From Solenopsis invicta (Eukaryota > Arthropoda > Insecta > Hymenoptera > Formicidae), in the NCBI RefSeq assembly GCF_016802725.1, contig NC_052666.1, forward strand, positions 23,651,497 through 23,715,496: a DNA stretch of 64,000 nt, given 5' to 3'. Shown here piece after piece: positions 22,001-33,478 of this stretch (positions are counted from its first letter, which is position 1; every line of letters starts with the position of its first letter). Position numbers and translations under genes: made by a program. The notes below the pieces were generated by a model. It saw nothing but the letters and a program-made list of their open reading frames with translations. It searched no databases and was not told the DNA's origin.

Positions 22001-23380
22001 TTAATACATTTATATGCATTTAAAATTGATCACTGCTTGCGACCTACTTACCTCCTCTAAAGCCACTTGTATCTTCTGCGTGTTCGTACCTTTCAAGATA
22101 GAGAGTACAGGTGTCGCGACGTTAATCTCCGTGGAATTTTTCGTCAATTTCCGCAAGATACCTAACATTCTCAACAAATCTCCGAGTACGGCCGATTGTT
22201 GTTTCACCGACGACTTCTGACTCTTTGCACTCGTCTTTGCGTTCGTCTTTCTGGCGTTCGCTTTTTGACTTTGCTTTTTTTGCTCGCGTACATTTTGTGA
22301 CTTCTTTTTGTTTTCCGCCTTTTTCACGTTTCCCTGTGTCTTCGTTTCACTCGTATCGGTAATGAAGTCATTGAAAACGTGCCCGGATTCGTTCATAGGT
22401 CTGTAGTTGTTTTCGAAGAACGGCAGAAACTCATCCGGAAGATCTGTGTAATCCTGCAGTTGTAACATCGTAGCTGCTGGAAGCTCTTTAGTGATTGTGA
22501 CCATCGCTTGGAATGGAAAAGTCAACAGAGGTTCACCTATACGCGACATATTCACTTCAGTTAATCCGTTATTCACGGAAAACGGCAACATCTGAGCTCC
22601 GAGCTCGTCATTCTGGGTTTTGACGCGAGGATTCGAAGGATTCATCGTATTCTGGAGTTTTGTCGACTTATTGGAGTTGAAAGAATTCTTACCGACAGCA
22701 TTTTGATTCGATTTAGCGGTATCATCTGTCTGTCTCGGCGGTACTGGAAGATACGCGTTGGCAGGTGGCTGCAAGAAGGCATCAAAATTCCCAAAGGTAT
22801 CAATCTCACTTTGCTGAAAGAAATTCCCAACGTTGAAGTCCACGTATTGTCCGAAATCAGTCTGTCCATTGATACTCGAGGTAGAAAAACTAGAATGGTC
22901 CTGCGGTTTCGGTGTTGTCGTTTGCATTGCTCCTATGGGCAAAGGGAAAGCGACCACTTTGTCATCCGGTCTTTGCATAGGGGGTTCCTTGAGTCTTCGC
23001 GCCGGATAGTTCGGCGGGCCCTGTCGTTTCTCATTGACAGGTGCCTTCTTCATCATCATCTCCTTCGATTTTGAGCCTAAATCGTTCATAAAGGGAAGCC
23101 GTTTCTCGGCTGTCGGCGAGTTCTTCATAATCGGCGTCAAATTTACCTTTGTCGCCATCAAATTCGACACATATTTAGACCAAGCAACTAAATCTTCCTT
23201 CGAGGCGATTTTGAGCGGTAATTGGAATTCCACGATCTTTGGAAAGGTCGAGAAGCCTTGTTCGTTTTGAAGCGGCGAGTTTTTCCTGGATTGCACAGGT
23301 GCCGAAGACGCGTGATTGAGTATCACCAAAATCAGAATGCAGTTCGTACGAGACAGTATCCTCGATAACATGAGGAACAT
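18440..23380 (-). CDS. Secreted exon-modular repeat protein (9 exons, all phase 0)
   Basis: Nine minus-strand exons join in phase 0: 23380-22052, 20518-20468, 20391-20134, 19878-19810, 19735-19673, 19608-19486, 19368-19309, 19202-19134 and 19000-18440. They give about 860 residues. The start, MFLMLSRILSRTNCILILVI, is a signal peptide likely cleaved after HASSA. Exon 1 (443 residues) contains dibasic sites (EKRLPF, EKRQGP), a Lys/Ser-rich stretch and a first hydrophobic block (SAVLGDLLRMLGILRKL). Exon 3 is Asn/Asp/Glu-rich. The short exons that follow each encode one hydrophobic/amphipathic block, commonly opening with Pro and closing with Leu-Ser-Asp, Leu-Ser-Glu or Leu-Ser-Lys. The last exon is Gly-Tyr-rich, then Ser-rich, then basic. 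I do not recognise a named family. Composition suggests an extracellular structural or processed protein. Splice sites are inferred; the 19134 donor was chosen because it keeps phase 0. Confidence 0.75.
19134..19878 (-). CDS. Five short repeat-encoding exons (19878-19810, 19735-19673, 19608-19486, 19368-19309, 19202-19134)
   Basis: Exons of 69, 63, 123, 60 and 69 bases, separated by introns of about 65-110 bases and all in phase 0. Segments include VDIVELLEGALPLLEGLSD, FDIPGVLLPLSQRLSE, ILGPIVQLIAPLSGPLSGPL, SVFGASAEPLSK and SVLSGLVAGITAKLSK. Four of the five begin with Pro and four end in Leu-Ser-(Asp/Glu/Lys). The pattern suggests growth of the protein by exon duplication. Confidence 0.7.
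20134..20391 (-). CDS. Acidic Asn-rich exon 3 of the secreted repeat protein
   Basis: 86 codons. The first two thirds are a degenerate Asn-Glu-Asn/Asp repeat derived from an imperfect 12-18-base DNA repeat (units like GATAATGAAAAC). It ends with GGGSIQAILDLLPLAAPI and then EDLSD at the donor. The repeated DNA probably varies in length between individuals. It links the basic exon 1 to the hydrophobic-repeat exons. Confidence 0.75.
20519..22051 (-). other. Long intron 1 of the secreted repeat protein gene
   Basis: AT-rich DNA without additional exons that I can support. Candidate GT/AG pairs exist but give no continuation resembling the repeat exons. Confidence 0.55.
22052..23380 (-). CDS. Exon 1 of the secreted repeat protein
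   Basis: This is the longest open frame in the window that is real coding sequence. It has an ATG with signal peptide and a strong GTAAGT donor immediately after VALEE. The apparent frame continues a few codons into the intron, which is not coding. It carries the mature N-terminus (PVQSRKNSP), Lys-Arg processing-type sites, a Gln/Asn-rich middle and a very basic Lys/Gln/Ser segment before the first hydrophobic block. Confidence 0.85.
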
Positions 23381-23503
23381 CTTGAGAATCGATATTTTTT
23401 TCTACAAAGATTATTTCATTCGTAAGCTTTAAAGATTTAAATAAAATTAGCGGACGATCGTGATATCATGATCTACGACGGAAATTAATGTCACATTCTC
23501 TTT

Positions 23504-23512
23504 CTTTTTATA
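23504..23512 (-). promoter_or_regulatory. Candidate TATA box for the secreted repeat protein gene
   Basis: The minus strand reads TATAAAAAG about 125 bases upstream of the ATG. That would place transcription start near 23480 with a 5' UTR of roughly 100 bases. TATA promoters are common for abundant secreted insect proteins. The start site itself is not visible. Confidence 0.4.
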
Positions 23513-24667
23513 CTTCTTATGCTTTTAATTTTGTCGATGCGCTTGATAAACTCGATAATGCAAACTTTAAAATGGCTACAGTGAGTTGTGTAACTTCAGT
23601 AATAACGCACTTGAACTTTCGATTTCACACTTCACTCATTACCACGAGCGGAATAATAACCATCCTCTACGAATAGCAATTTGCATGTCGAAATAATTAA
23701 GTATGGACAGCTCTTTCGATTTTACTGACGAAACTAGACGCACGCTCGACCTCGGAAGAAAGAGCTCGTAGGACACGAGGATCGTAGTTGAGGAACTGGA
23801 CAGTTGAATAGAAACATGGTTGCTTTATAGGCTGAGCCTAATCAAAGGTCTGTTTTTTTCCTGATCGCGGAAGTATGCGTTTTTTTCCATGCACCATCAG
23901 GATATCGGCTTCGCTAATCATAGTACATCGGACTTAGGGGGGGGCGGTTACGCTCGCTTCCGTCATTGCGTCGTTGTCATCGACGAGGTCTTCCTCTCTC
24001 CGACATTTGGATAATTGCATGCACAGGCGGGCGAATATGTAATGCGAAATGTACAACGTGATGACAGGCAGTGAGTGACTTTCGTAAGGGACGCGAGTGC
24101 CTTAATCTTGTAAGAGCACGTGGCAATTTTGTAATACTGTAAATGGTGGAATTACTTATTTTCTGGAGCTATGGTAGATGGGTATTACGTTAGACGATGA
24201 CGATGGCGATGACGGTGACAAATGGACGTTGATTACCGGGCGATTAAGCGATTGCGCATCGAAACTAGTTCACCGGCGTTACCGTATCTTCTTCTTCTTC
24301 TTCCGGGTGCTGCAGCCTCATCGATATCAAATGTTATTTCGTAAGACTCGTACTTATTTATGCTATACATTTGTTAGACGTAACCTCAGGCTAATCATTT
24401 AGTAACTTGCATCGTTAGCGACTATATTATACGTACGGTAATAACAAGAACTCGTTGAGCCCTCAGGAAGTCTAGAATTCTTTACGAAACAAGAATGCGT
24501 TTCACTCCTAGAGTTGGAAATCTACTGGACTGTAAAGAAGAAGAATTCATGAAGAAGATTCAAAGAATTTTCGAAACACACACGGAAAAAATAGTTTTGA
24601 AAAAGTGTCTAAAAATTTAGATTAATATAGATCTAAAGATAATTTTGTTGGATCATCTAAATAATTA
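23513..24667. other. Intergenic upstream region, no gene supported
   Basis: Contains the 5' flank of the minus-strand secreted gene and a moderately CpG-rich section (about 23700-24310) with a short G run near 23940. The 74-codon plus frame at 24178 has no recognised motif. Confidence 0.5.
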
Positions 24668-25050
24668 CACTAAAAAAAAAAATGTTTTGTTATAGGTAGA
24701 TTTCTAGTTGTCAAAAATTTATTGCTATTTTTTGTATCTGCTAAATATTGTTTATCACATATAGAACTTAGACATTTACAGCAACATTTTAGCACTCTTT
24801 TTAGAAAATTTAGGTCTATATTGCTAATTAAGCAATTAAATTTTATAGCAAGCATGATTGGCTATAGAAGAAACTTTCTAAATTTTACAGACAGTTCAGA
24901 TAGATTATGTCTCTGTTATTTAGATTGATTAAGAAGTACTAAATATATGCGATATAACAATATATTTACTAATCATGTACTTACTATATATTTAATTTTT
25001 TGCAGTCAAAATATTATGGTTGTACTAGACAAGACATTCTTTTTTTAGTG
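24668..25050. mobile_element. MITE with TA target duplication (383 bp)
   Basis: The element starts CACTAAAAAAAAAAATG and ends CATTCTTTTTTTAGTG, imperfect inverted repeats of about 20 bases. TA flanks each side (24666-24667 and 25051-25052). The interior is AT-rich and noncoding. The TA target suggests mobilisation by a Tc1/mariner-type transposase. Confidence 0.75.
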
Positions 25051-25052
25051 TA

Positions 25053-25866
25053 TGAAGGACATTCAAATATGCTGAGCAATGCTATAAAAAGTTTAACATT
25101 CTAGCAACCAATTTCAGCCTGATATCTAATTATTTTGATGATGCAATAAGATCATTTTTAACTCTGTATATTTTTAAATTTTTTAGCGAAACCGTTCCTT
25201 TCATGCGTATGTTTCAGACATACCAAGATAATTCAATTCTTTGAATTAAATCTTAAAATCTAGGGCTTGTTTTCCAATTTCATGGGAAAACCATGTCTCC
25301 CCATGTCCAATACTTTCTTATGAAACAGAATCGATTAAGGTAAAATTGTAACAGCGGGGATATTCAGAGATTTATCTTGGTCACGACCGTGAACATGATC
25401 TTGAGGTTCTGAGAGGAAACAAAGAGAACGAGTGTCTGTAATGAGCGATGGCATCCCGTTTCTTGTAAGCACAAAGCAAGGACGCGTTCACACCCGCTCA
25501 CGCTAATGACAGCTCTCACGAGCCGAGTTGAAAGTGGCTGATTTTGCTTAGGGCATGCGAGGTAGAAAGTCACAGTAAAGAGAACCGAGTTGGAAAATTT
25601 TACTTTATGAACAATTCACATTGCGAAAATAAGGTAAATAGACTAATTACTGCCAGTGTCCCAAATATTGAAAGTTTGACCTTAAATCAAAATCTTTTTT
25701 GAATATATAAATTATTTTTATATATTTTTTTTTATTTAAATTATTACGTAATCTACTTATTGCTGTAACATTTTATTAAAACTTTAATCTTTTATTTAAC
25801 AAAAATCGTTTAACATACGCTTTCTAGTAATTAAAACATTGTCAGTTAATTACGCTATTTTAATTA
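25053..25866. other. Intergenic with a partial copy of the 25.9 kb element
   Basis: The stretch 25060-25215, read on the minus strand, resembles the element at 25867-26067 (shared GAACGGTTTCGCT, AAAAATATACAGA and AATGCT followed by TAAAAAGTTT). The rest shows no gene; overlapping short frames lack motifs. Confidence 0.45.
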
Positions 25867-26067
25867 TATGAAAAGAACGGTTTCGCTGAAGTATCTAAAA
25901 ATTTAGCTAAAAATATACAGATCTGAAAGTCAAAGTATTAAAATAATTATGAAAGTTTAAGCGTAATAAACATTTGAGAAATGCTGTAAAAAGTTTTCAT
26001 GTTTTAATACAATTTTCAGATATCGAGGTAAATTTTTAGATATTTTAATAAAATTGTTCTTTTTATG
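25867..26067. mobile_element. MITE with long terminal inverted repeats (about 200 bp)
   Basis: The left end (ATGAAAAGAACGG, then TATCTAAAAATTTA) is mirrored at the right end, whose reverse complement reads ATAAAAAGAACAA and then TATCTAAAAATTTA. This gives imperfect arms of about 38 bases. Noncoding. A related, inverted, degraded copy lies at about 25060-25215. Confidence 0.7.
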
Positions 26068-26659
26068 TTAAATATTTCATAACAGTAACTATTATTAATT
26101 AAATCACTATGTATTTATATTCCCAAGATATTCCTAAGATATTACGTTCAAACTTGAATTCAAAGATGTATTTACAGGTTAATTCAAATTTTAAATGACA
26201 CATTTTATTGAAGGAAAAAAAGACTGAAACGATTAATGCAACCAAATAAAATTAGAATATTTAAAAATGCCAAAACTGCATAAATTTATAAACATTTCCA
26301 ATAAGCAATTTAGATTATTTAAATGAATAAATCAATGAATAAGATAAAAAGTTGAAAAGCGACCGCGACGATCCTTGAATTACAAGAATCATTTGCGAAA
26401 CACGAAAATACGGCCATGATAAAAACAAGTGAGTGTAAAATGTCAGTTCGGGATATTTCTTCAGAGAAGGTTGTCCGGTTACATTCGGTAACCTTTTACT
26501 TTTTCGGCGAAAAAAGGATTGTATGAAACTTCTCAGTATCACAATTTATAATTGGACCATAATTGGACGCAATACCTGAAATGATTTATAAAGAAATCTG
26601 ATATAGGGATAAATATATAATTATGCAGTATTATTTAGGATAATATATATTTTTACATA
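26068..26659. other. Intergenic, nothing recognised
   Basis: AT-rich DNA. A 75-codon minus frame (26542-26315) has no recognised motif. Confidence 0.5.
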
Positions 26660-26880
26660 CACTGTTAAAAATCGTAGCAGAATTTAATGTCGTGTAACAA
26701 AAACAAATTTGAAGCATTTACATCAAACGTACATTAAAAGTAATGTAACGTAAATTTAATGTTTTTTCAAAAACGTACTAATTTTCATGCACAAGCTTTT
26801 CTGTTATAAATTAAAAATGTACATTACATTTAATGTATAACTTAAAAATACATAAAATTTTATGGCATTTGTAACAATGT
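26660..26880. mobile_element. MITE, copy 2 of the family at 8474
   Basis: Begins CACTGTTAAAAATCG and shares the ordered internal blocks AGCAGAATTTAAT, TTTTCATGCACA and TTAAAAATACAT with the copy at 8474-8703. TA precedes the left end. The two copies differ at many positions, so both insertions are old. Confidence 0.75.
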
Positions 26881-29800
26881 ATGTATACATGTGTGCAATA
26901 ATAAAAAAAAGTTATATACAAAAATATTGTATAAAGGTATTAAATATATTGTTCAATAACAAGTGAAAGAAAATTTAAAGAATATTTCTAGATGAGATAA
27001 AATAAGATGAAAAATAAAAATAGTAGAATAGTGAAAGTGATTTTGTTCTTTCATTATATATGTTTAAATATTTATATAAAAAGTTTCGAAGATATTTTAA
27101 TTCCCATACATAAAATTAAAAAACAAAACTTTCATTGAAATGTTATTTTTAATTTTTTAAATTTGAATATTTAAATTTTTATGTAAAATAAGCATAAACA
27201 TTTGAATATTTAAACGTTTTTCGACTTATTTAGCCTGTTTTATATTTGATATGTGGTAAATACTATACGAGCTGCTTTCACACATATATTTGACTTCATT
27301 TAAATTTTTATCTTTTTTATTAGGTCTCTTATTTTTATATTTATAATTACTATTTAATTTTGCTCTCATTTGTTGTCAAATATCTTCTATATAATACCTT
27401 TCTCATGTCAAATATAAAATAGGAATGCATTTAAAAAATACAAATATAGATTTTTTTTCTATTTTTTGATTATTATGTATTGTTATTTCATTTGCAAAGA
27501 ATTACATATTAATTATATACAAATTATGAAATTTGTATTTTTAGCGAACTTACTTCCTAGTAATGTTTAAGTAACTGTATGACACTAATAGCAAGACACG
27601 ATCAACGACTCGATGTTGTTCAATCGAGCGCGATAAAATCAACGCGGAAAAAAGAATGGAACATACGCGGCCGATAAACTTTCCATTGCACAAATGCACG
27701 GTCAGTGTACAGCGTGCTGTCGAACGATTTGCGCGATTCCCAACATCGCGTTTGCAACGTGCTCTTCCGCTCAAGTCTGATAAAACCATAATAATTTTTG
27801 CAACATCGGTGAAAAGAGAAATAAAGATCTCAAAACTTAATTTGTGCGAATACATTAATTAAAAAAATAAAACGTAGATAATGCATATATATCTATATCA
27901 AAGAAGAATATAGCTTACAGAATGAATTTCATAAATCCTCTCTTCCTCTCTCCCTCTCTCTTTCGGTTGTTTTCTGACCCGAAATTACGATTTTTCAATG
28001 GAAAAGCTTGAAAACGATTTCGTAAATCAACGTAGACATCGATGCATTAGAGATTACACGTTTCCGGTATATTTCTCCTCTGTAGTCGCTTATTATTGAT
28101 AAACTATTGGTAAGTAAGCTATGAAAAAATGAACTTAATGAAAGAAATAAATTGCTATTCAGAGAGGAAATCAGATCAGTCAGAGATGAAGTAAAAACTG
28201 GTTTCTCCGCGGCGTATACGTGAACTTATCACCGTTGTCGTTAGTCGCCGATCACCATTTACCTTTCATTCTCCAACGATCGCTGCGACTCGCACGTACG
28301 ATCTATTCTGTCTAGACTATAATCAGACTGTCCTTAACTCCAGGCGAATATACATCGGCCGCCTCTTCGCCGAGAGAACTCCGTCGTCGCTTAAATCATC
28401 GCTTAAAATAAGTGAAAGGCTCTCGGTTTTGTCAACAGGTCTAACGGCGATCTAATTTAACGAAACGTATGTCTCGTATCGGAAATAACTTTTGTGTAAC
28501 ACTAGCGTAAAGTAGTCAGCTATTCTTTTGAACGCTACGTGTTTCACGCGTGGTGTACCGCGGAAATAGCAAAGAGAGAAAGTATCGCGAGTGCGTCATT
28601 GAAAATTTATGGCAATTAAATAGATAGCAATTAAAATTTGAGATATTATTGATGCAGATAAAGGTGTCTCCGTCTGGCGAACGTTCACCAAAGCCTTGAC
28701 GTTAATCGAACTTTCTGTTTCATAGTTTTAATAAGGTGGCTGTCGGTAAAATCGTCGTCATCCAGAGATTTCAAGTTCATCTATACTTTCTAATTCCAAA
28801 AGGAGGCCGGGCCGTGCGACGAAATGTTTGCCCGATTACACGATAAAAATGACAATATTATTCACTCGTTAAGACGCTATGGCGTAAAAACTATTTCTGC
28901 AAGAGTTTCTTACTGTCTCGACCGAGCGTCGTAAATAAAGTGTTTCCTTGAAGTAAAATCCATGATTTATGTTAACCGGACGCATTGTTGACAATTATTA
29001 AAAGCATGATAATCACATCTTTATTATGCGCTGATAGGATCAGCACACGGACGAAGACAGAGCTATGGTTCGTAAATTCAACATTTATTATCAGATTTGA
29101 TGGTGTTGCAAAAAAAAATTATATCAGACAGCAGTTATATAACTGTTTTAACAAATATTTCTTCCATCTTCACAGATTTGTTTTAAAGAGATGCACATTT
29201 TGTATTCGTTTTTTGCACATAGAGCAAAATTATATCTCGCTATTCAAGTTTGACAAGTATAATATTTATAACCAAACAGATTTAATAGTCTAGGAAAGAA
29301 ATTTATTTCTGTTAAACTTGTGTAACGAACCATAACTTCGCTATCTTTTTTTTCTGTATATGAATGCGAAATGAACACATCTTTAAAAGATCCGCATAGA
29401 CGGAAAGAATGTTTATTAAGCGATAGGTTAACACAGTCGATCTATGACACGTACGTACGTATATGTTTTTGCGCATGTATGCGGTAAGTGCATATGTAAA
29501 TTACATTACGGCATCGCACTCGAATGACATACATACGTTTGTCACATGCACTTCGATGACGTCAAACGTCTTTGAGTGATATCAATATTTTCGAGCGGTT
29601 TTTTGCTATTTTAAGCGCCGCATAAGGCTGAGGCTGCGCGATTAAAAGTGAGTTGACAAAAATAGATCGGACGACGTCAATTTCACTTTGCTACAAACCC
29701 ATGTAATCACCCAGACTCTCATTACTCATTTCAGCAATAACGATTCTTGCTGAAATACAGGTGAAAAACAGGCGAAGCTCAATGACCGCTCTTTTCACCC

Positions 29801-32800
29801 TTTCGCAAATGCGGCGTAATCGATTCGAAGGATCGAACGGCAAAAACGTCGAAACATCCGTTCGAGAGAGAAACCTTTGCACCGCGCTGTGCCAATCAAT
29901 GATCATTTTCACTTTTACCCCGAACGAAAAAATGCTGAACCGGCACCTATAGCGTCGTCATCATGCGAACGTGTGTCACGTATAATACGTGAAACTTGTA
30001 TTTTAGATGCAATCGAGTAGCGCACAGAATACGATTGCATGCACCCGGACCCGCGATCGAATGGCTTCATGCAAATCCCAGCAACTGCAAGGTCAACAAC
30101 ATTCGCATTTACAAACTATTCTTTCCGATGACGATAGTCGCTACATTGATAGTTAATTCTTAGCTGAATAATTGGATGCATTGCTATTTTGTCAGCGAAA
30201 GTTAAGAAACGCGGTAGTGCGCGGAAAAAAGGCTGAGAGGAAAAGACACAGTTAGAAAATTTGTGTTAATTAAACACAAGATAAATATGTTCAAGAGTGA
30301 TACAAATATTATGCAAAAAATTAATGCAAAGAATGATTTATTTTGATATAATTTGGAGACAAATTGTGGAAGTTACTTCGGCAGTAAAATTTGGAATTTA
30401 CATTTTAAAACTAAAACATATTGAAAATAATTTTTATTTAACACGAAATATTCAACCAAGTTATACTAAATTAATATACGAGTATATTGAAAATTTAACA
30501 CAAAATTCTTAATAATTAACGGCTTTAACAAACATAAAATGTTTTTTTTACAGTGTATAATGGTATTACATTTATTCTTTGATTTACACGGTTCTTTTTA
30601 TGCGCAGTTTTTTTACTCAATAAATAATACCTTCGTTTACGAGATACTTTTTATACGTGGTCTCTTAGTGTCACGCGATCTCACTTCACTAGGTCAGAAA
30701 ATACATTTTTCCATGATATTTATTGAAATTATAGAGGAAAATAAGGTAATATGGCATCCATTTTTATTTTATTGAATAACTTGGTTTATAATTAATATTA
30801 AATATTTAAACTTGAACGATTATATTCGTCAAAATATTGCTTAACAGGTTCTAGACTCAAAGTAACGAAATATTTATCACTTAGGACGTAATCTATAAAA
30901 ATATTCACTGCATAATCGGTAGAAGAGAAAAAGTGGTGTGATAATATGGCTAGTCCAAAAATAATTTTTAAAATTTGGTTTAGTTTAAAAAACACATAGA
31001 ATTTCGTTACAAAATAATATATTTTTAATTTTCTATTGTTTAGATCAGAAACTTTTGAGATATTAGAAATATCATTTTATATGCCTTGATTAATATTAAA
31101 CAACAAGCATAAAATGATACTACTTAATGTTGCTGAACATCGCTTTCTAAAATAACAGTCTATTTAGCAAAGAAATATTTCGATATAAAAATTTTGCTTA
31201 AAAAATCGTATTAATAAAATTTCATGTTATTGTTTAATTTTGCATAACTTAAAATGTGCACAGTCAAATAAAAAATTAAATAACTAAAGAAAAATAATCT
31301 AGTATACATACATTTGTGTGATAATACTCAAGTTTAAAAACAACGAGGAAGTATGTGTAATTAAGTGCTAAATGTACCTTGAAAATGTTTAAAAGTGCTG
31401 AAAAGTAAAAATGCCTCATAACAATTGTCAGTTATCGTGTATTAGCATATTAGCGCCCAATGAAAAAAACGACGGGCTATTAATTAATTCCATAAGCAAT
31501 TGTTAAAATTTGTTACTTAATAACGAAAATAATAGGAATAGCCGTCCACAGTAGCTATAATCTTCTCTTTTATCAGTGAGCTAAAAGTTCTTACTTGATT
31601 ATTTATGCTATTATATCATTCAGTTTTTTTTTGACGTATGGAAAATACATTAATTATTACGTGTCTCTATAGCGATTATTTTTTATTTTTTTTTTATTTT
31701 TTTTTTTTCATATATATAATAAAAGCAAAATATATGTCTTCTCCCTTTTTTCTTCTATTTTTCCTTACCAATAATGAACTTTTTCTTTGTCCTTTATTCT
31801 ATTCCCATTCTATTCCATTTTTGTTTTTGTGCTACTGAATCTAGTATAATTCTGACTTAAAAATTATAATTTTCCGTAATAGCAGACTCTATTTACACGA
31901 TTTTGAACTGCATAAAAGAATCACATGGAACGGATATTCCACGTGAATCAAGAGATTACATAATTAAAATCATTAAAACAAAATGCAATAACATTTCCTT
32001 GTTGCGTTAGCGAGATTCAGACAACGTTATCATTATAAAGAACTTTTTCTTAATTCTAGATTTCTACTTTTCAAAATGGACATTATTCTGTTTTATTTAT
32101 AAAAGCTATTTTTTGAGGGAAAGGAGAAAGAGAGAAATTCACATTTACAACGTGAGTAAGGAGAGAAAGAAATTTATTTACTCATTATATTTGTTCGCTT
32201 TTGTCAAACGATTTATGAAACATGTTGAGAAGCTTCGCTTGATTGTACCAAACTCTGAATTGCCTGCCGTTACAAACTCCGGTTCACAGAGAACAAAATC
32301 GTGCCACGTCACACTTTCACTGGTGACGGGAGAATCCGTTTCCGGACCAACAATCAAAAATATCGTAAAAGCGCTCGTGGGACCTCGTCTTATGCGAAAG
32401 GTGAAACGTGTGCGATATCGTGAAACGGAATGGAAGGGATGTGAGAGCCTTTCCAATTGTAATTAATACTTAAGAAATCACAATGAGACATTACAGCAGT
32501 AATGCCTAAAGATTCCATTAATTGTTGAAATCGTCGTTTATTTTCGTTATCTGACATTAGCTGATTTAAGGCGAGCATTAGTGGCTATAAAATGTTTCGC
32601 GTAGGAGCTCTCTTTTTACGAGTTTGCAGACATTCATACCTGTAACTGCAGCATTTATCAAAGGATGTAATAACATATCTACAAACGTATATGGAATGAT
32701 TGAAATATCTTTCACTGAAACGTTGGCGGCTGTTTCTTTAGAAAGATTTATTAAGACTAATTACGTTTTCAGGTTATTCGTATCGTTTTACCATTCATGT

Positions 32801-32876
32801 TTTTTTATTTTACATACCTTGTTACTGAATCTAAAATTGCATTTAAAACTATTTTACGTTTTCAGTGTTATATAAT
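26881..32876. other. 6-kb intergenic stretch, no gene supported
   Basis: Alternates very AT-rich sections (26900-27540, 30250-32100) with balanced, CpG-containing ones (27580-27860, 28200-28900, 29400-30250). Frames of 60-117 codons occur on both strands, often opposite each other (32113-32466 plus and 32456-32178 minus). None carries a recognised domain or plausible exon structure. The balanced sections could be regulatory DNA. Confidence 0.45.
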
Positions 32877-33478
32877 CATTAATATTAATAATATTATTAT
32901 GATACTATATATTATTGACGTTCGGAATAAAAGGCGCGACAGGTTGTCCAAATGAATAGTTCGACGAAATCAAAAGAGTCGTTTATTTTGGAATAGACGA
33001 AATAGATGCTATCGGAATCATTGAGAATTTGCTAATACGCACATTGAAACAGACAAATCATTAATATTAATATTATTATAATTTTAATATATATTCTTGC
33101 GTGCATTTACATACATTATTTTCGTTGGCGTTTAAAATAAAAGGCACGACAGGTTGTCCAAATGAATAGTTCGACGAAATCAAAAGAATCGTTTATTTCG
33201 AAATAGGCGAAATCTCGTTCTAGGTGTAATCGGAATCATTGAGAATTTGCTAATGCGCACGCTGAAATAAACAAAAAAATCATTAATATTAATATATATT
33301 CTTGCGTGCATTCACGCATATTATTTTCGTTGATATTTGAAATAAGGCTTGACAGATTGTCCAAATGAATAGTTCGACGAAATCAAAACAGTCGTTTATT
33401 TCGAAATAAGCGAAATCTCGTTCTAGATGTTATCGGAATCACTGAGGGTTTGCTAATGCGCATTAAAACAAACAAATG
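32877..33478. repeat. Three-copy tandem repeat, units of about 180-220 bp
   Basis: Units begin at 32877, 33059 and 33281. Each has a variable CATTAATATTAATA AT-rich head followed by a well-conserved core. The core contains AGGTTGTCCAAATGAATAG (A for G at one place in unit 3), TTCGACGAAATCAAAA, TCGTTTATTT and TTTGCTAAT. The heads differ in length, while cores are mostly identical. It could be a short satellite array or duplicated end of an unknown element. Confidence 0.88.

Noticed and set aside
32113..32466. 117-codon plus frame and opposing 92-codon minus frame
   Set aside because: Mutually overlapping frames on both strands with no motif or exon borders; likely chance.
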